Source of the DNA: a virus
Length of the DNA: 64,000 nt
Reading direction: 5' to 3' (one strand)
IMG/VR virus record: IMGVR_UViG_3300012984_000014
Coordinates: 52,462 to 116,461 of that record
Shown: positions 1-9,915 of the stretch, piece after piece
How the letters are laid out: each line of letters begins with the position of its first letter
How positions within the stretch are numbered: position 1 is the first letter of the stretch
Notes under the pieces: model-generated
Told to the model about the DNA's origin: nothing
What the model saw: the letters and a program-made list of their open reading frames with translations, nothing else
Databases searched by the model: none
Made by a program: the position numbers and the translations under genes

Positions 1-116
1 GCGGCATCGACCTCGGGGTGCCGATGCAATCCGAGATGCGCAAGCGCGCTGAAGATTACCGCAGTTTTTGGGGTCGTGACCCGTACTCGGGCAAACGGCT
101 GCGCGTGCTCCGATGA
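1..116 (+). CDS. 3' end of an unidentified gene
   Basis: This is the tail of a gene that starts before the window. The last 37 codons, read from base 3, give a basic, Tyr/Arg-containing stretch ending in SGKRLRVLR before the TGA at 114-116. The stop shares four bases (ATGA) with the next start, so the two genes are translationally coupled. No family can be assigned from so little sequence. Confidence 0.6.
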   Translation, partial: GIDLGVPMQSEMRKRAEDYRSFWGRDPYSGKRLRVLR

Positions 117-334
117 CGCCAGTGCTGCTTTGCGAGTACATCGTGGCCGGCGCGCTCGGGCTCGCCGGAGCCGTCTTCATTCTGGCTTGCCTCGCGGCGC
201 TCATCAAGTGGCTCTTCATCAAGCCGGATCCTGACGACGATGGCGACGAGGACGACGACGGCGAGGAGCGGCCCGCCGACTTCAAGGCGACGTCGAAGGC
301 AGCGGCCATGGCAGCATCGAAGGACACCAATTGA
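113..334 (+). CDS. small single-pass membrane protein with acidic tail
   Basis: A 73-residue protein. Residues about 8-36 are a hydrophobic, Ala/Leu/Ile-rich membrane segment. A cluster of Asp and Glu follows (about residues 38-52), then a short Ala/Lys-rich end. It starts inside the stop of the upstream gene (ATGA), and its own stop overlaps the TTG start of the kinase downstream (TTGA). No known family is recognised. An inner-membrane location is inferred from the hydrophobic segment only. Confidence 0.65.
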   Translation: MTPVLLCEYIVAGALGLAGAVFILACLAALIKWLFIKPDPDDDGDEDDDGEERPADFKATSKAAAMAASKDTN

Positions 335-912
335 TCATCGTCCTCGAAGGCGTCAACGGAACGGGCAAGAGCACGTACGCGGAGAAGCTCTCCAAGGGCC
401 TCAACGCGCCCGTGCTCCGCCCGTTCCGGCAGGGTCCCGATCACCACTTCACCGGCACCACGAGCATCGAGCGCGAGCTGAAGGCGCTCGCCGTCCCGTA
501 CAACACGCACGTGGACGACATCTACACGGCGGACATCCTCGCGCGGCTGCTCAAGTTCAACAAGCACATCCCGGTCATCCTGGACCGCTCGGTGGGCAGC
601 GCGATAGCGCACGGGGAACGCCCGCTAAGGGACGCCGGGCGCCTGCTTGGGCTCTGGCAACAGCTGCTAGGTCCGGACACGCACGTGGTGTACGTTTGGC
701 TCACGGCGCCGTGGTCTGTAGCCAACCCTCGGTTGGCTCTCGATCGGCGCGGGCGCTTCACCGAGGAAGAGCACAAGCGGCTTCACGGGCTGTTTCGCTA
801 CGTGTTCGAGATGGTGCGATACACCAAGTTGGAGATCGACACCGCGAACGTCGATGCGAACGATGGCGTGAAGCAGATCGTCGAGTTGATGGGAATTGTC
901 CAAACTCGATGA
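331..912 (+). CDS. P-loop nucleotide kinase, thymidylate-kinase-like
   Basis: A 193-residue P-loop kinase. The Walker A motif GVNGTGKST lies at about residues 7-15, right after a first beta strand (IIVLEG), as in dTMP and deoxynucleoside kinases. An LDRS motif in the middle matches the DR(Y/S) nucleoside-binding motif of that family, and an Arg-rich lid region (LDRRGRF) follows. It most likely phosphorylates a dNMP or deoxynucleoside to feed phage DNA synthesis, which fits the DNA polymerase just downstream. The TTG start at 331 overlaps the upstream stop. The exact substrate cannot be read from the sequence. Confidence 0.8.
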   Translation: MIIVLEGVNGTGKSTYAEKLSKGLNAPVLRPFRQGPDHHFTGTTSIERELKALAVPYNTHVDDIYTADILARLLKFNKHIPVILDRSVGSAIAHGERPLRDAGRLLGLWQQLLGPDTHVVYVWLTAPWSVANPRLALDRRGRFTEEEHKRLHGLFRYVFEMVRYTKLEIDTANVDANDGVKQIVELMGIVQTR

Positions 913-1219
913 ACTCAGAGCGAAACTCCGAACCGGCGAATTGGAAGCCGAGTTGGAGGCAAGGCGCGAGCAGTCCAACAGGATTTACAAGATAAATCCA
1001 TCGGGATCGGATGCGCTGATCAAGTTCGGGCGCCACCGCGGTCTTACCCTCCTCCAGATCAAGCAGAAAGAACCGGGCTATCTGGACTTCATTCGCAACT
1101 CGGACTTCCCCGAGGAGCTGAAGGACGTCGTGCGGTACATACAGACGATCACCGCGGCCAAGGAGATCTCCCTGGCGGCCGACTCGTTGACCGACTGGCT
1201 CAAAGGCGACAAGAAATGA
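896..1219 (+). CDS. small protein with FGxHxG domain (exonuclease-appended type)
   Basis: A 107-residue protein with a TTG start at 896, overlapping the kinase by 17 bases. After a charged helical N-terminus, residues about 44-85 contain a FGRHRGLTL..I...PGYLDFI pattern. It resembles the small 'FGKxKG' domain found alone or fused to DnaQ/ExoX-type exonucleases and phage proteins. The gene ends ATGA-coupled to the DNA polymerase, so a role as polymerase accessory factor is possible, but this is inference. The N-terminus (SKLDELRAKLR) is helical and basic. Confidence 0.55.
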   Translation: MSKLDELRAKLRTGELEAELEARREQSNRIYKINPSGSDALIKFGRHRGLTLLQIKQKEPGYLDFIRNSDFPEELKDVVRYIQTITAAKEISLAADSLTDWLKGDKK

Positions 1220-4200
1220 CCGATACAACCGACGACTTCGTGCACCTCCACACGCACAGCGACATGAGCCAGCTGGACGGGTGCGGGAAGATCAGCGAGT
1301 ACGTCAAGACAGCGAAACTCCGCGGGCATAAGGCGCTCGCCTTCACGGACCACGGCACGATGCGCGGCGTGATGACGCACTACGAGCAGTGCAAGGAGGT
1401 AGGCATCAAGCCCATCTTCGGCACCGAGTTCTACGTGTCGAAGAACATGTTCAGGAAGGGCCTGACGGCGGAGGAGAAAGCCGAGCTGACCAAAGGCGCG
1501 AAGAAGGCGGACCACAAGGAGATCCTCCGCGCGTATGAGGACCACGAGGGCATCCGCGACCGTTGGCACATCACGTGCTGGGCGCAGACGAACGAGGGCC
1601 TGAAGAACCTGTACAAGCTCTCCAGCATGAGCTTCATTGATGGGTTCTACTACAAGCCGCGCATCGACCTCGCGACCCTGATCAAGCACGGTGCGGGCAT
1701 CCACGTCGCCTCTGGTTGCCTGTCGAGTCCGATCAACGACTCGTGGAACGAGGGTCGGAAGCGGGACGCGCTGAACTACGCCGATCAGCTTCAGGAGGCG
1801 TTCGGCGAGCGTTTCTGGTTGGAGGTTCAGCCACACGCCATCGATATTCAGTGCGAAGCAAACCGCCTGATGATGAAGCTCCACGATCGCTACGGCGGCA
1901 AGTCGCGCTACCTCGCGACGCAGGACGCCCACTATGTGGATCAGGCGGACGCGGAGCACCACGAAGTGCTGCTGTGCATCGGGACGGGCTCGAACCTGAG
2001 CGACCCGAAGCGCTTCAAGTTTGACGGCGATGAGTTCCACTTCCGGACGCGAAAGGAGATGTGGAACGCCTTCAAGCGCCACCACGACTTCTTGCCCGGT
2101 CGCTGCGTTAAAGAGGCATTAAATTCCACCATAGAACTAGCTGAATCTTGCACAGCGAAGATGGAGGTGGACTATCACAAGGTGTTGCTTCCAGACCCCG
2201 GCATCCCGGCAAAATATGCCGGTGACCCCTTTGCCTATCTGAAGGACGAGTGCGTGATGGGATGGGCTTGGCGGGACATCCCGACGCGCGCCCGGGCGTA
2301 CGCAAAGCGCGAAGGAATCACGCCTGTGGACGCCATCGAGCTGTACCGCGCGCGCCTGAAGATGGAGTTGAAGGCGCTGAAGGTGCAGCGGTTCGTCCCA
2401 TACTTCTTGATCATCCGTGACATCTACCGCTTCGCCCGGGAAGCCTCCATCATGGTCGGCCCAGGTCGTGGCTCCGTCGGTGGATCACTGATCGCCTACT
2501 TGTTGGGAATCGCGGCGACGGACCCGATTGAGCACGGCCTGATCTTCGAGCGCTTCATCAGCCCAACTCGTATCGACATGCCCGACGTGGACATGGACTT
2601 CGAGGACCGGCGACGCGGCGAGATCATCCAGTACATCAGGACCAAGTATGGCGACGACAAGGTGTGCCAGATAGCCACCATCGGCAAACTCTCCGGCAAG
2701 GAGTGCATCCGGTCCGTCTCGCGCGTCCTGGAGATCCCCCTGAACGAGGTCAATCAGGTCACGAACAGCATCATTGAACGGTCGTCCGGCGACGAACGCG
2801 CCAGCCAGACGATCGCCGACAGCTTCCGTGACTTCGAGATCTGCCGCGCCTTCAACAAGAAGTATCCCGAGGTGCTCCGTCACGCCCAAAAGCTCGAAGG
2901 CATGGCCAAGAACCTCGGAATCCACGCCGCTGGTGTCGTCGCCAGCCCTATCCCGCTCGTGGAGGCGATACCGCTGGAGGTCCGCAAGCACGCAGGCGGC
3001 GACATCGTCGTATCAGCATTCGACATGTATGGCGTGGCGGCCGCGGGGCTCGTAAAAATGGACGTGCTCGGCCTCCGAACGCTTTCTGTCGTCAAGGAGG
3101 CTTTGGAAGCCATCGAGGCTCGGCACGGCATACACATTGACCCCGAGCGACTGGATCTGAACGACCCTAAGGTGCTCGCTGGCTTCACGGCGCACGACTA
3201 CGGCGGCGTGTTTCAGTACGACACCCCGAGCGCGGACAAGGTTTGCATCGGCGTCAACTTCACGAGCTTTGAAGACGTCGCCGCGATGACGGCGCTCAAC
3301 CGGCCGGGCACGAGCCGCTCCGGCCTCGCAACCAAGTACGTGGAGCGCAAGAAGAACCCAAAATTGGTGGAAAAGATCGACTTCCACCCTGCCGTCTCCG
3401 CTATCACAAAGGACACACTGGGAATCATCGTCTACCAGGAGCACGTTCTGCGCATCTTCACCGACATCGCGGGTTTCGCTCCGGCGACTGCAGACAAGCT
3501 GCGCAAGACCATTGCCAAGAAGATCGGCGACGAGACGCTGGGAAAGGAGCGCGAGAACTTCGTGGAGGGCGCGATGAAGACCACGCCCGGGATGACGGAG
3601 GCGGTCGCCAACAAAATCATGGACGCGATCACGTTCTTCGGGTCGTACGGTTTCAATAAGAGCCACGCAACGGCCTACGGGATGATCGCCTATTGGTGCA
3701 TGTGGATCAAGGTCTACTACCCTGTGGAGTTTTACTGGGCGCTTCTCAAGAACGAGCCCGAGCGAATCCGAATCCAACAGATTGCCAAGGACGCGAAGAA
3801 ACACGGCATTGTGCTGTCTCCACCCCACGTTTCCTCGTCGTCTACCAACTTCAGCATCGACGGCGCGCTGGCCATTCGTGGCTCGCTCGTGGACATAAAG
3901 GGCGTGGGAGAGAAGGCCGCGCAAGCCATCATGGAGGCGCAGCCTTTCAAAGACATCATGGACTTCATCGCGCGCGTCGACCGTCGGCGCTGCAATCGCG
4001 GGGCTGTCGTGGCGCTCGCGAAAGCCGGCGCGCTCGACGGCCTGATGCCGAACATCAAGTGGTTCATCGAGAATGCAGACACGGTTTGGGACAAGCTCAC
4101 ATCGAAGCGGAAGCGGGACACAGGCGCGGCCGCGCTCGCGCTTCTGGAGGAGTCGAAGCTGACGGAGGACTACAACGAGGAGGACAAGCTGCTGGTAAGT

Positions 4201-5067
4201 TCGAAGGTTTCGCCGCTCGCATTCGGGCGTCACCCAATCGACGCCTATGCCTCTTTCATGGAGTCAGACATGAAGGTGGAGCTGGCGGAGATGGGCGCCG
4301 ACGACTACTTCAAGGAGTACAACAACCGCGGCCACTTCATCGCGGGCGTGATCGTGGAGGTCAAGTACAACCAGATCGGCGACTTCCACACCGGTCCCAT
4401 GCCGACCGAGCTGGAGCGCAAGCAGCAGTTCTGGGGCGCGCGCTACGCGAACGTCAACATTGAGGAGCGCTCCGGTAAGCAGAACCGGGTGAAGTTCGAT
4501 CACGACATCTTCGACGCGAACCGCCACATCATTGACAAGGGCGTCGGAACAGCAGTGATGGCCCATGTGACGGCGAGCGAATTCACGCAGACCCTCCGGG
4601 CCCAGTTCGCTATCGATGTGGATGACTTCCGGAAGCGTGCGCGCGCCTTCGAGCCGCTGACCATGTGGGAGACGATCGTCAAGGGTAAGCACCCCGCGAA
4701 GTTCTACCCGTGGCGTGACATCAAGCTCCGGAAGGCGCGCCTGCGCAATACTCTCTTCTGGGATCGGGACGCCGGCCCGTTCTGCGGTGTGGTCACGAAT
4801 GTTCGCCTGAAGTACGACAAGAAGGGCAATTGCATGGCCTACTTCGGGTTGATCGGCGGTGACCTCCGATACACAGACGTGATGTGCTTCGCGTCGTTGT
4901 GGGACGAGATCAGGCGTGTCGTGAAGGTCGGCCGGCTGATCAAGATCGATCTGGTGCGGAAAAAGGACGACTTCCGTGGCGGAAAAAGCGCCATGTTCGA
5001 AGGCGGCCGCGTGACGCATTTGAAGCGCGCACCATCATATTCAGCCGCGCTCGGCACGTCTGAGTAA
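1216..5067 (+). CDS. dnaE: DNA polymerase III alpha subunit (C-family replicative polymerase)
   Basis: A 1283-residue C-family DNA polymerase, longer than E. coli DnaE (1160). The N-terminal PHP domain carries HLHTHSD (H10, H12), TDHG (D45, H46) and a later DAHY motif, so the metal-binding residues look intact. The palm has the catalytic pair in PDVDMDF (D457, D459) and the third aspartate in KMDVLGL (D616). Family motifs PGRGS(V)GGS and FNKSHATAYG are present. A helix-hairpin-helix-like region (IKGVGEKAAQAI) lies near residue 900, and a C-terminal OB-type region follows. It should be the phage replicase. No separate DnaQ exonuclease is visible nearby, so proofreading may come from the PHP domain or the host. 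The start is ATGA-coupled to the upstream gene. Confidence 0.96.
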   Translation: MTDTTDDFVHLHTHSDMSQLDGCGKISEYVKTAKLRGHKALAFTDHGTMRGVMTHYEQCKEVGIKPIFGTEFYVSKNMFRKGLTAEEKAELTKGAKKADHKEILRAYEDHEGIRDRWHITCWAQTNEGLKNLYKLSSMSFIDGFYYKPRIDLATLIKHGAGIHVASGCLSSPINDSWNEGRKRDALNYADQLQEAFGERFWLEVQPHAIDIQCEANRLMMKLHDRYGGKSRYLATQDAHYVDQADAEHHEVLLCIGTGSNLSDPKRFKFDGDEFHFRTRKEMWNAFKRHHDFLPGRCVKEALNSTIELAESCTAKMEVDYHKVLLPDPGIPAKYAGDPFAYLKDECVMGWAWRDIPTRARAYAKREGITPVDAIELYRARLKMELKALKVQRFVPYFLIIRDIYRFAREASIMVGPGRGSVGGSLIAYLLGIAATDPIEHGLIFERFISPTRIDMPDVDMDFEDRRRGEIIQYIRTKYGDDKVCQIATIGKLSGKECIRSVSRVLEIPLNEVNQVTNSIIERSSGDERASQTIADSFRDFEICRAFNKKYPEVLRHAQKLEGMAKNLGIHAAGVVASPIPLVEAIPLEVRKHAGGDIVVSAFDMYGVAAAGLVKMDVLGLRTLSVVKEALEAIEARHGIHIDPERLDLNDPKVLAGFTAHDYGGVFQYDTPSADKVCIGVNFTSFEDVAAMTALNRPGTSRSGLATKYVERKKNPKLVEKIDFHPAVSAITKDTLGIIVYQEHVLRIFTDIAGFAPATADKLRKTIAKKIGDETLGKERENFVEGAMKTTPGMTEAVANKIMDAITFFGSYGFNKSHATAYGMIAYWCMWIKVYYPVEFYWALLKNEPERIRIQQIAKDAKKHGIVLSPPHVSSSSTNFSIDGALAIRGSLVDIKGVGEKAAQAIMEAQPFKDIMDFIARVDRRRCNRGAVVALAKAGALDGLMPNIKWFIENADTVWDKLTSKRKRDTGAAALALLEESKLTEDYNEEDKLLVSSKVSPLAFGRHPIDAYASFMESDMKVELAEMGADDYFKEYNNRGHFIAGVIVEVKYNQIGDFHTGPMPTELERKQQFWGARYANVNIEERSGKQNRVKFDHDIFDANRHIIDKGVGTAVMAHVTASEFTQTLRAQFAIDVDDFRKRARAFEPLTMWETIVKGKHPAKFYPWRDIKLRKARLRNTLFWDRDAGPFCGVVTNVRLKYDKKGNCMAYFGLIGGDLRYTDVMCFASLWDEIRRVVKVGRLIKIDLVRKKDDFRGGKSAMFEGGRVTHLKRAPSYSAALGTSE

Positions 5068-5100
5068 AGAGAAGTCACCCCAATCAGGAGTCAATAGAAC

Positions 5101-5541
5101 ATGAGCGGAATCCAAGATGTGGCACGCGAGGCCGGGCTGAAGTCCGAGATCGTGGCCAACCTATTTGAAGCCATCCTGGCAGCAGTCTCGCGCGGCGAGA
5201 AGGTCCGGATCAAGGGCATCGGAACCTTCGAGCGCAAGCTGTACAAGGGGCGAACGCTCGTGACTCCTGCCGTGAACGACGGCGACCCGATCAAGTACCC
5301 CGACAGCTACGTGTTGAAGTTCCACCAGAGCCAACTGGCCAAGCGTCGCATCAATATCGTGGCCAAGAAGCAGCAAGCGTCGGAGGAGCCGAAGCCTTCC
5401 AAGAAGGAGAAGAAGGCAGCTGCGACCGCCGAATCTTCAAAGCCGGCGAAGAAGAACAAGACCACTCCGCCACCCGCGGCGGAGACCCCGAAGAAGAAAA
5501 ACAAGCCAAAGCGGGTGCCCGAGCCCGGCGAAGAGGAGTGA
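5101..5541 (+). CDS. HU/IHF-family DNA-binding protein with Lys/Pro tail
   Basis: A 146-residue protein. Residues 1-85 match the HU/IHF fold: two N-terminal helices, then RGEKVRIKGIGTFERK, the conserved beta-arm entry, and a truncated arm and C-terminal helix region. About 60 residues of Lys/Pro/Ala-rich low-complexity tail follow, as in histone-like HU variants of some bacteria and phages. It probably bends and compacts phage DNA or supports replication. An AGGAG-like site (caggag) lies just upstream of the ATG. It sits between the polymerase and the recombination cluster. Confidence 0.85.
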   Translation: MSGIQDVAREAGLKSEIVANLFEAILAAVSRGEKVRIKGIGTFERKLYKGRTLVTPAVNDGDPIKYPDSYVLKFHQSQLAKRRINIVAKKQQASEEPKPSKKEKKAAATAESSKPAKKNKTTPPPAAETPKKKNKPKRVPEPGEEE

Positions 5542-5542
5542 A

Positions 5543-6145
5543 ATGCCTAAAGTGGACTTTTCAAAGAGGACGATCACGGTTCAAGGCACTGAGGTCGTTT
5601 TCGACACGCAGACGCACTTCCCGGTTCTGCCCGACCTGAGCGCGGAGATGGGCGGGATCGCGTCCGCGATGGCTTGGTGGGCGTCGGTATGGGCGGCCGC
5701 ATCAGCGGAGCAAATCGACGCCGATAGCTTCTATCGCCATTGGCGCGCGAAGAAGGCGGAAGAGTTCCGCGGCGCCGATCCGAAGCTCTCCGACGAGAAG
5801 CTGAAGGCCAAAATCGAGGCTCATCCGGAATTCCCCAAGATGAAGAAGGCCCTGGCGCTCGCTGAAGAGAATGTGGTCTTGGCCAAGGGTTGTTTCGTTT
5901 CCCTGGAGAAAAAGGGGAACATGCTTCAATCTCTCGGGGCCAACATCCGTAGCGAGTTGAGCAAGACTGGTCTTAGCACGCCATCGGAGCCAAAATCAGC
6001 GCCGCGCCGCTCGGTTCGTGAAGAAGCCGAGGACGAAACCGAACAACCGTGGGCGGAGCCCGACCCTAGCAAGGTCGCTGCCGGCGAAGAAAAGATGAAG
6101 AACACGTTCAAGGGTAAGGGCGGAGCTGCCCGTTTCAAGGAGTGA
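5543..6145 (+). CDS. putative recombination accessory protein (UvsY-like in context)
   Basis: A 200-residue protein. Residues about 60-135 form a charged helical region (EFRGADPKL, HPEFPKMKKALALAEE) that ends in SLEKKGNMLQSLG. This resembles the small helical 'mediator' proteins that phages encode beside their ssDNA-binding protein and recombinase. The C-terminus is polar and acidic. It lies two bases after the HU gene and just before the probable ssDNA-binding protein and RecA, so a role in loading the recombinase is plausible. The assignment rests on context and helical pattern, not on a diagnostic motif. Confidence 0.4.
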   Translation: MPKVDFSKRTITVQGTEVVFDTQTHFPVLPDLSAEMGGIASAMAWWASVWAAASAEQIDADSFYRHWRAKKAEEFRGADPKLSDEKLKAKIEAHPEFPKMKKALALAEENVVLAKGCFVSLEKKGNMLQSLGANIRSELSKTGLSTPSEPKSAPRRSVREEAEDETEQPWAEPDPSKVAAGEEKMKNTFKGKGGAARFKE

Positions 6146-6148
6146 ATC

Positions 6149-7480
<1,332 letters not shown>

Positions 7481-7484
7481 GAAG

Positions 7485-8588
7485 ATGGCGGCGGCAAAAA
7501 AGCCCGCCCCGAAGACTGCCGGACTCGCCAAGAAAGCGGCTCCGGCAGTTCCTTCTTCGGATGGGCGCATCGTGAAACCAAACATCCGTGAGCTGCTAGA
7601 GGGCATGCGGAAGTCCATCGGCGAGGAGAACGTGCTGCTGCTCGGCGGTGGCGCGGAGGCGCTCAAGATCAAGGGCGTGATCTCCACTCGTGCGCCCGAG
7701 GTGGACGAGGCCATTGGACGTGGCGGGATACCTCTTGGAAGGATCTCGATCATACACGGCGGCGAGGGCTCCGGGAAGACGACTCTGTGCTTGCAAACCG
7801 TTGCCGAGTGCCAATATCAGGGCGGAGCCGGCGCGTATTACGACACAGAACACAAGTTGGATCCGGACTACGCCCAAGCGCTCGGAGTGGATAGCGACAA
7901 CCTGATCATCGTGCGTCCGGAGACGTTGGAAGGGTTCTTTGACTCTTCGCATTCGTTCATGGATCTGGTGATTGCACAGCGAAAGGAGACGGGCATCTGG
8001 GCGCCATGCATCATGGTCCTGGATTCCATCAATTCAACGATGGCCAAGTGCGTGGTCGAAGGCGACGCGGGCGATCAGCAATACGCGCCGGAGGCGCGCA
8101 TCTGGTCCAAGCAACTCTCCGACCTGAACCGGCGGATCTCGCAAGAGTCCGTCGCGCTCGTCCTAATCAGTCAGGTCCGCAAGAAGATCGGCATTCAGTT
8201 CGGCGACCCGGACGAGATTGCCGGCGGACAAGGTCCGAGGTTCTACGCCTCCCTGATCATGAAGGTGACCAGGACGGGCTCGGAGGTAGTCGACGGCGAG
8301 AAGACGGCCAACAAGACGCAGGTGGAGTGCAAGAAGAACCAGATCAGCCCTCCGTTCAAGAAGGCCCAAGTGCTGATCAAGTATGGAAAGGGCGTGGACT
8401 TCGCGCGCTCTCTTCTGAAAGTCGCCACCACGGCCGGCATCGTCGTGAAGACTGGGAACACGTACACGCTCGACGGCGAGAACATTGGCGTTGGCGAGGG
8501 TGCAGCGACCAAGTGGTTGCGAAAAAACACAGAGGCGCGCGCGCGCCTCAACAAGCAATGGCGTGAGTCGAAGGGCTGGCCGGTATGA
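7485..8588 (+). CDS. recA: RecA-family recombinase
   Basis: A 367-residue RecA-type ATPase. The Walker A motif GGEGSGKTT is at residues 92-100 and the Walker B-type strand IMVLDSINS follows at about residues 180-190. A QVRKKIGIQFGDPDEIAGGQ segment corresponds to the L2/DNA-binding part of the RecA core. The N-terminus is a Lys/Ala/Pro-rich extension (about 25 residues). It catalyses strand exchange in replication and repair. It sits in a recombination operon with the SbcCD-type nuclease, the RuvC-like resolvase and the exonuclease. Confidence 0.95.
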   Translation: MAAAKKPAPKTAGLAKKAAPAVPSSDGRIVKPNIRELLEGMRKSIGEENVLLLGGGAEALKIKGVISTRAPEVDEAIGRGGIPLGRISIIHGGEGSGKTTLCLQTVAECQYQGGAGAYYDTEHKLDPDYAQALGVDSDNLIIVRPETLEGFFDSSHSFMDLVIAQRKETGIWAPCIMVLDSINSTMAKCVVEGDAGDQQYAPEARIWSKQLSDLNRRISQESVALVLISQVRKKIGIQFGDPDEIAGGQGPRFYASLIMKVTRTGSEVVDGEKTANKTQVECKKNQISPPFKKAQVLIKYGKGVDFARSLLKVATTAGIVVKTGNTYTLDGENIGVGEGAATKWLRKNTEARARLNKQWRESKGWPV

Positions 8589-8785
8589 AGGCCAAGCATT
8601 GGTACGCGCCTGCTGGCGATGCTTGGCGTAATGATGCAGGTGTCCTCGTGAGTGATCACGGAGGCAATCAGTGGCTAAGAGTACACAGTTTCCAGTTGGA
8701 AAGGGAGGCCACGCTTGGTGATGTAAGGAAGGCTGCGGCTGCTCTTGGATTCGAGTTGGTAAAAGTAGGGAAGAAACAGGCATGA
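8585..8785 (+). CDS. small hypothetical protein
   Basis: A 66-residue protein ATGA-coupled to recA and to the SbcD-like gene after it. It has three Trp residues and reads as a small alpha/beta protein (WYAPAGDAW, then LRVHSFQLE, then a helix around LGDVRKAAAALGF). No family is recognised. Its position between recA and the Mre11/Rad50-like pair suggests a recombination accessory role, which is inference from context only. Confidence 0.6.
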   Translation: MKAKHWYAPAGDAWRNDAGVLVSDHGGNQWLRVHSFQLEREATLGDVRKAAAALGFELVKVGKKQA

Positions 8786-9915
8786 AGACGTTTCGCGGGA
8801 CGATGATCAGTGATATTCATATGAGTAATCGGCTCATGGGCGCGCGCCCCGGACCGAACGGCGTGACGGACCGACTCCAGGACCAAATCGGCCTCTGGAA
8901 GAGGGTCCAAGAGTCGGCCCGCGAACACGGCTCCAAGGACATCTTCATCCTTGGGGACCTATTTGACAAGTCGCTCGTGGACGCTATCACGCTGACGGCG
9001 ACCGTCCGCGCGTTAGCAGAAGCGAGCGACATCACGCACTGGATCCTCCCCGGGAATCACGACGCTGTGAACACCCGGGGAGGGCGCTTCACGGTCGAAG
9101 CCTTCGGCGAGATGGGCAACGACCGGATCCGCTACATGAAGACCGGCGAGCGCTACGGCTTCGGCGCGGGAGACTGGTGTGGATTCTGGCCATTGGAGTA
9201 TGGCGACCAGGATCGATCGCGGGAGGCGTTGGAAGAGATAAAGTTCAAGGCCAAATCCAAGAAGGAGCCTTGGGGGCAAGAGAACCTGCTGCTTCACCAC
9301 AGTATCGTCGGTTGCAAGTTCGCCGATTGGGTTTGTGACGACGGATTGGAAGCTGCCGAGGTATGCGATGGATTCGATTGGGTATACAGCGGCCACTTTC
9401 ATGACACCCAGGAATTCGGCCACCGTGGAATGTATCTCGGAGCTCCGATGCACCATCGCTTCGAGGATGCGGGGCGTCCGGCAGGTTTCTGGAACATGAC
9501 TTGGGACAGCAAGGGCGGCTGCTTGAAGGACTTCATGGACGGTGCTTGCCCGCGGTTCCACGAAACAGAAGGCATTCTGGAAGATGTTCCGACCGGAGCC
9601 AATCTGGGCGACTACATCCGGCTCAACGTGACAGCGACGACGGCCGGTTGGGAGGACGTCAAGGCGGACGTTCGGGCGCGTGTCGAGGCTTGGAATAAGG
9701 CCGGCTACCGCGCGAGCTTCAAGCACAAGCCGGTCTACCACCATTCACGTCGCATCTCGGCGACGGAAGCGAAGAAGACAGGCGGGATGAGCGTGGAAGC
9801 GATGATGTCGGCATACGTGGAGTCGCCAGACGTCGACACGACCGGGCTGGACCTCGCGCGGCTCCGTCGGATCGGGCGCGAAGCGCTCGAAGCCGCGAAA
9901 GCGAAGGTGCTGTGA
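8782..9915 (+). CDS. SbcD/Mre11-like metallophosphoesterase (gp47-like nuclease)
   Basis: A 377-residue calcineurin-type phosphoesterase. The metal-binding motifs appear in order: SDIHMSN (D, H), ILGDLFDK (GDxxD), LPGNHDA (GNHD) and YSGHFHD (GHxH). This is the nuclease subunit of the SbcCD/Mre11-Rad50/T4 gp47-gp46 complex, which processes DNA ends for recombination-dependent replication. The partner ATPase gene follows directly: its ATG at 9915 shares a base with this stop (TGATG). The length is typical. Confidence 0.9.
   Translation: MKTFRGTMISDIHMSNRLMGARPGPNGVTDRLQDQIGLWKRVQESAREHGSKDIFILGDLFDKSLVDAITLTATVRALAEASDITHWILPGNHDAVNTRGGRFTVEAFGEMGNDRIRYMKTGERYGFGAGDWCGFWPLEYGDQDRSREALEEIKFKAKSKKEPWGQENLLLHHSIVGCKFADWVCDDGLEAAEVCDGFDWVYSGHFHDTQEFGHRGMYLGAPMHHRFEDAGRPAGFWNMTWDSKGGCLKDFMDGACPRFHETEGILEDVPTGANLGDYIRLNVTATTAGWEDVKADVRARVEAWNKAGYRASFKHKPVYHHSRRISATEAKKTGGMSVEAMMSAYVESPDVDTTGLDLARLRRIGREALEAAKAKVL

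Noticed and set aside
2485-2991. Long minus-strand frames under dnaE and other core genes
   Set aside because: High GC content keeps antisense frames open. These carry no start signals or domain patterns and lie fully within well-identified genes.
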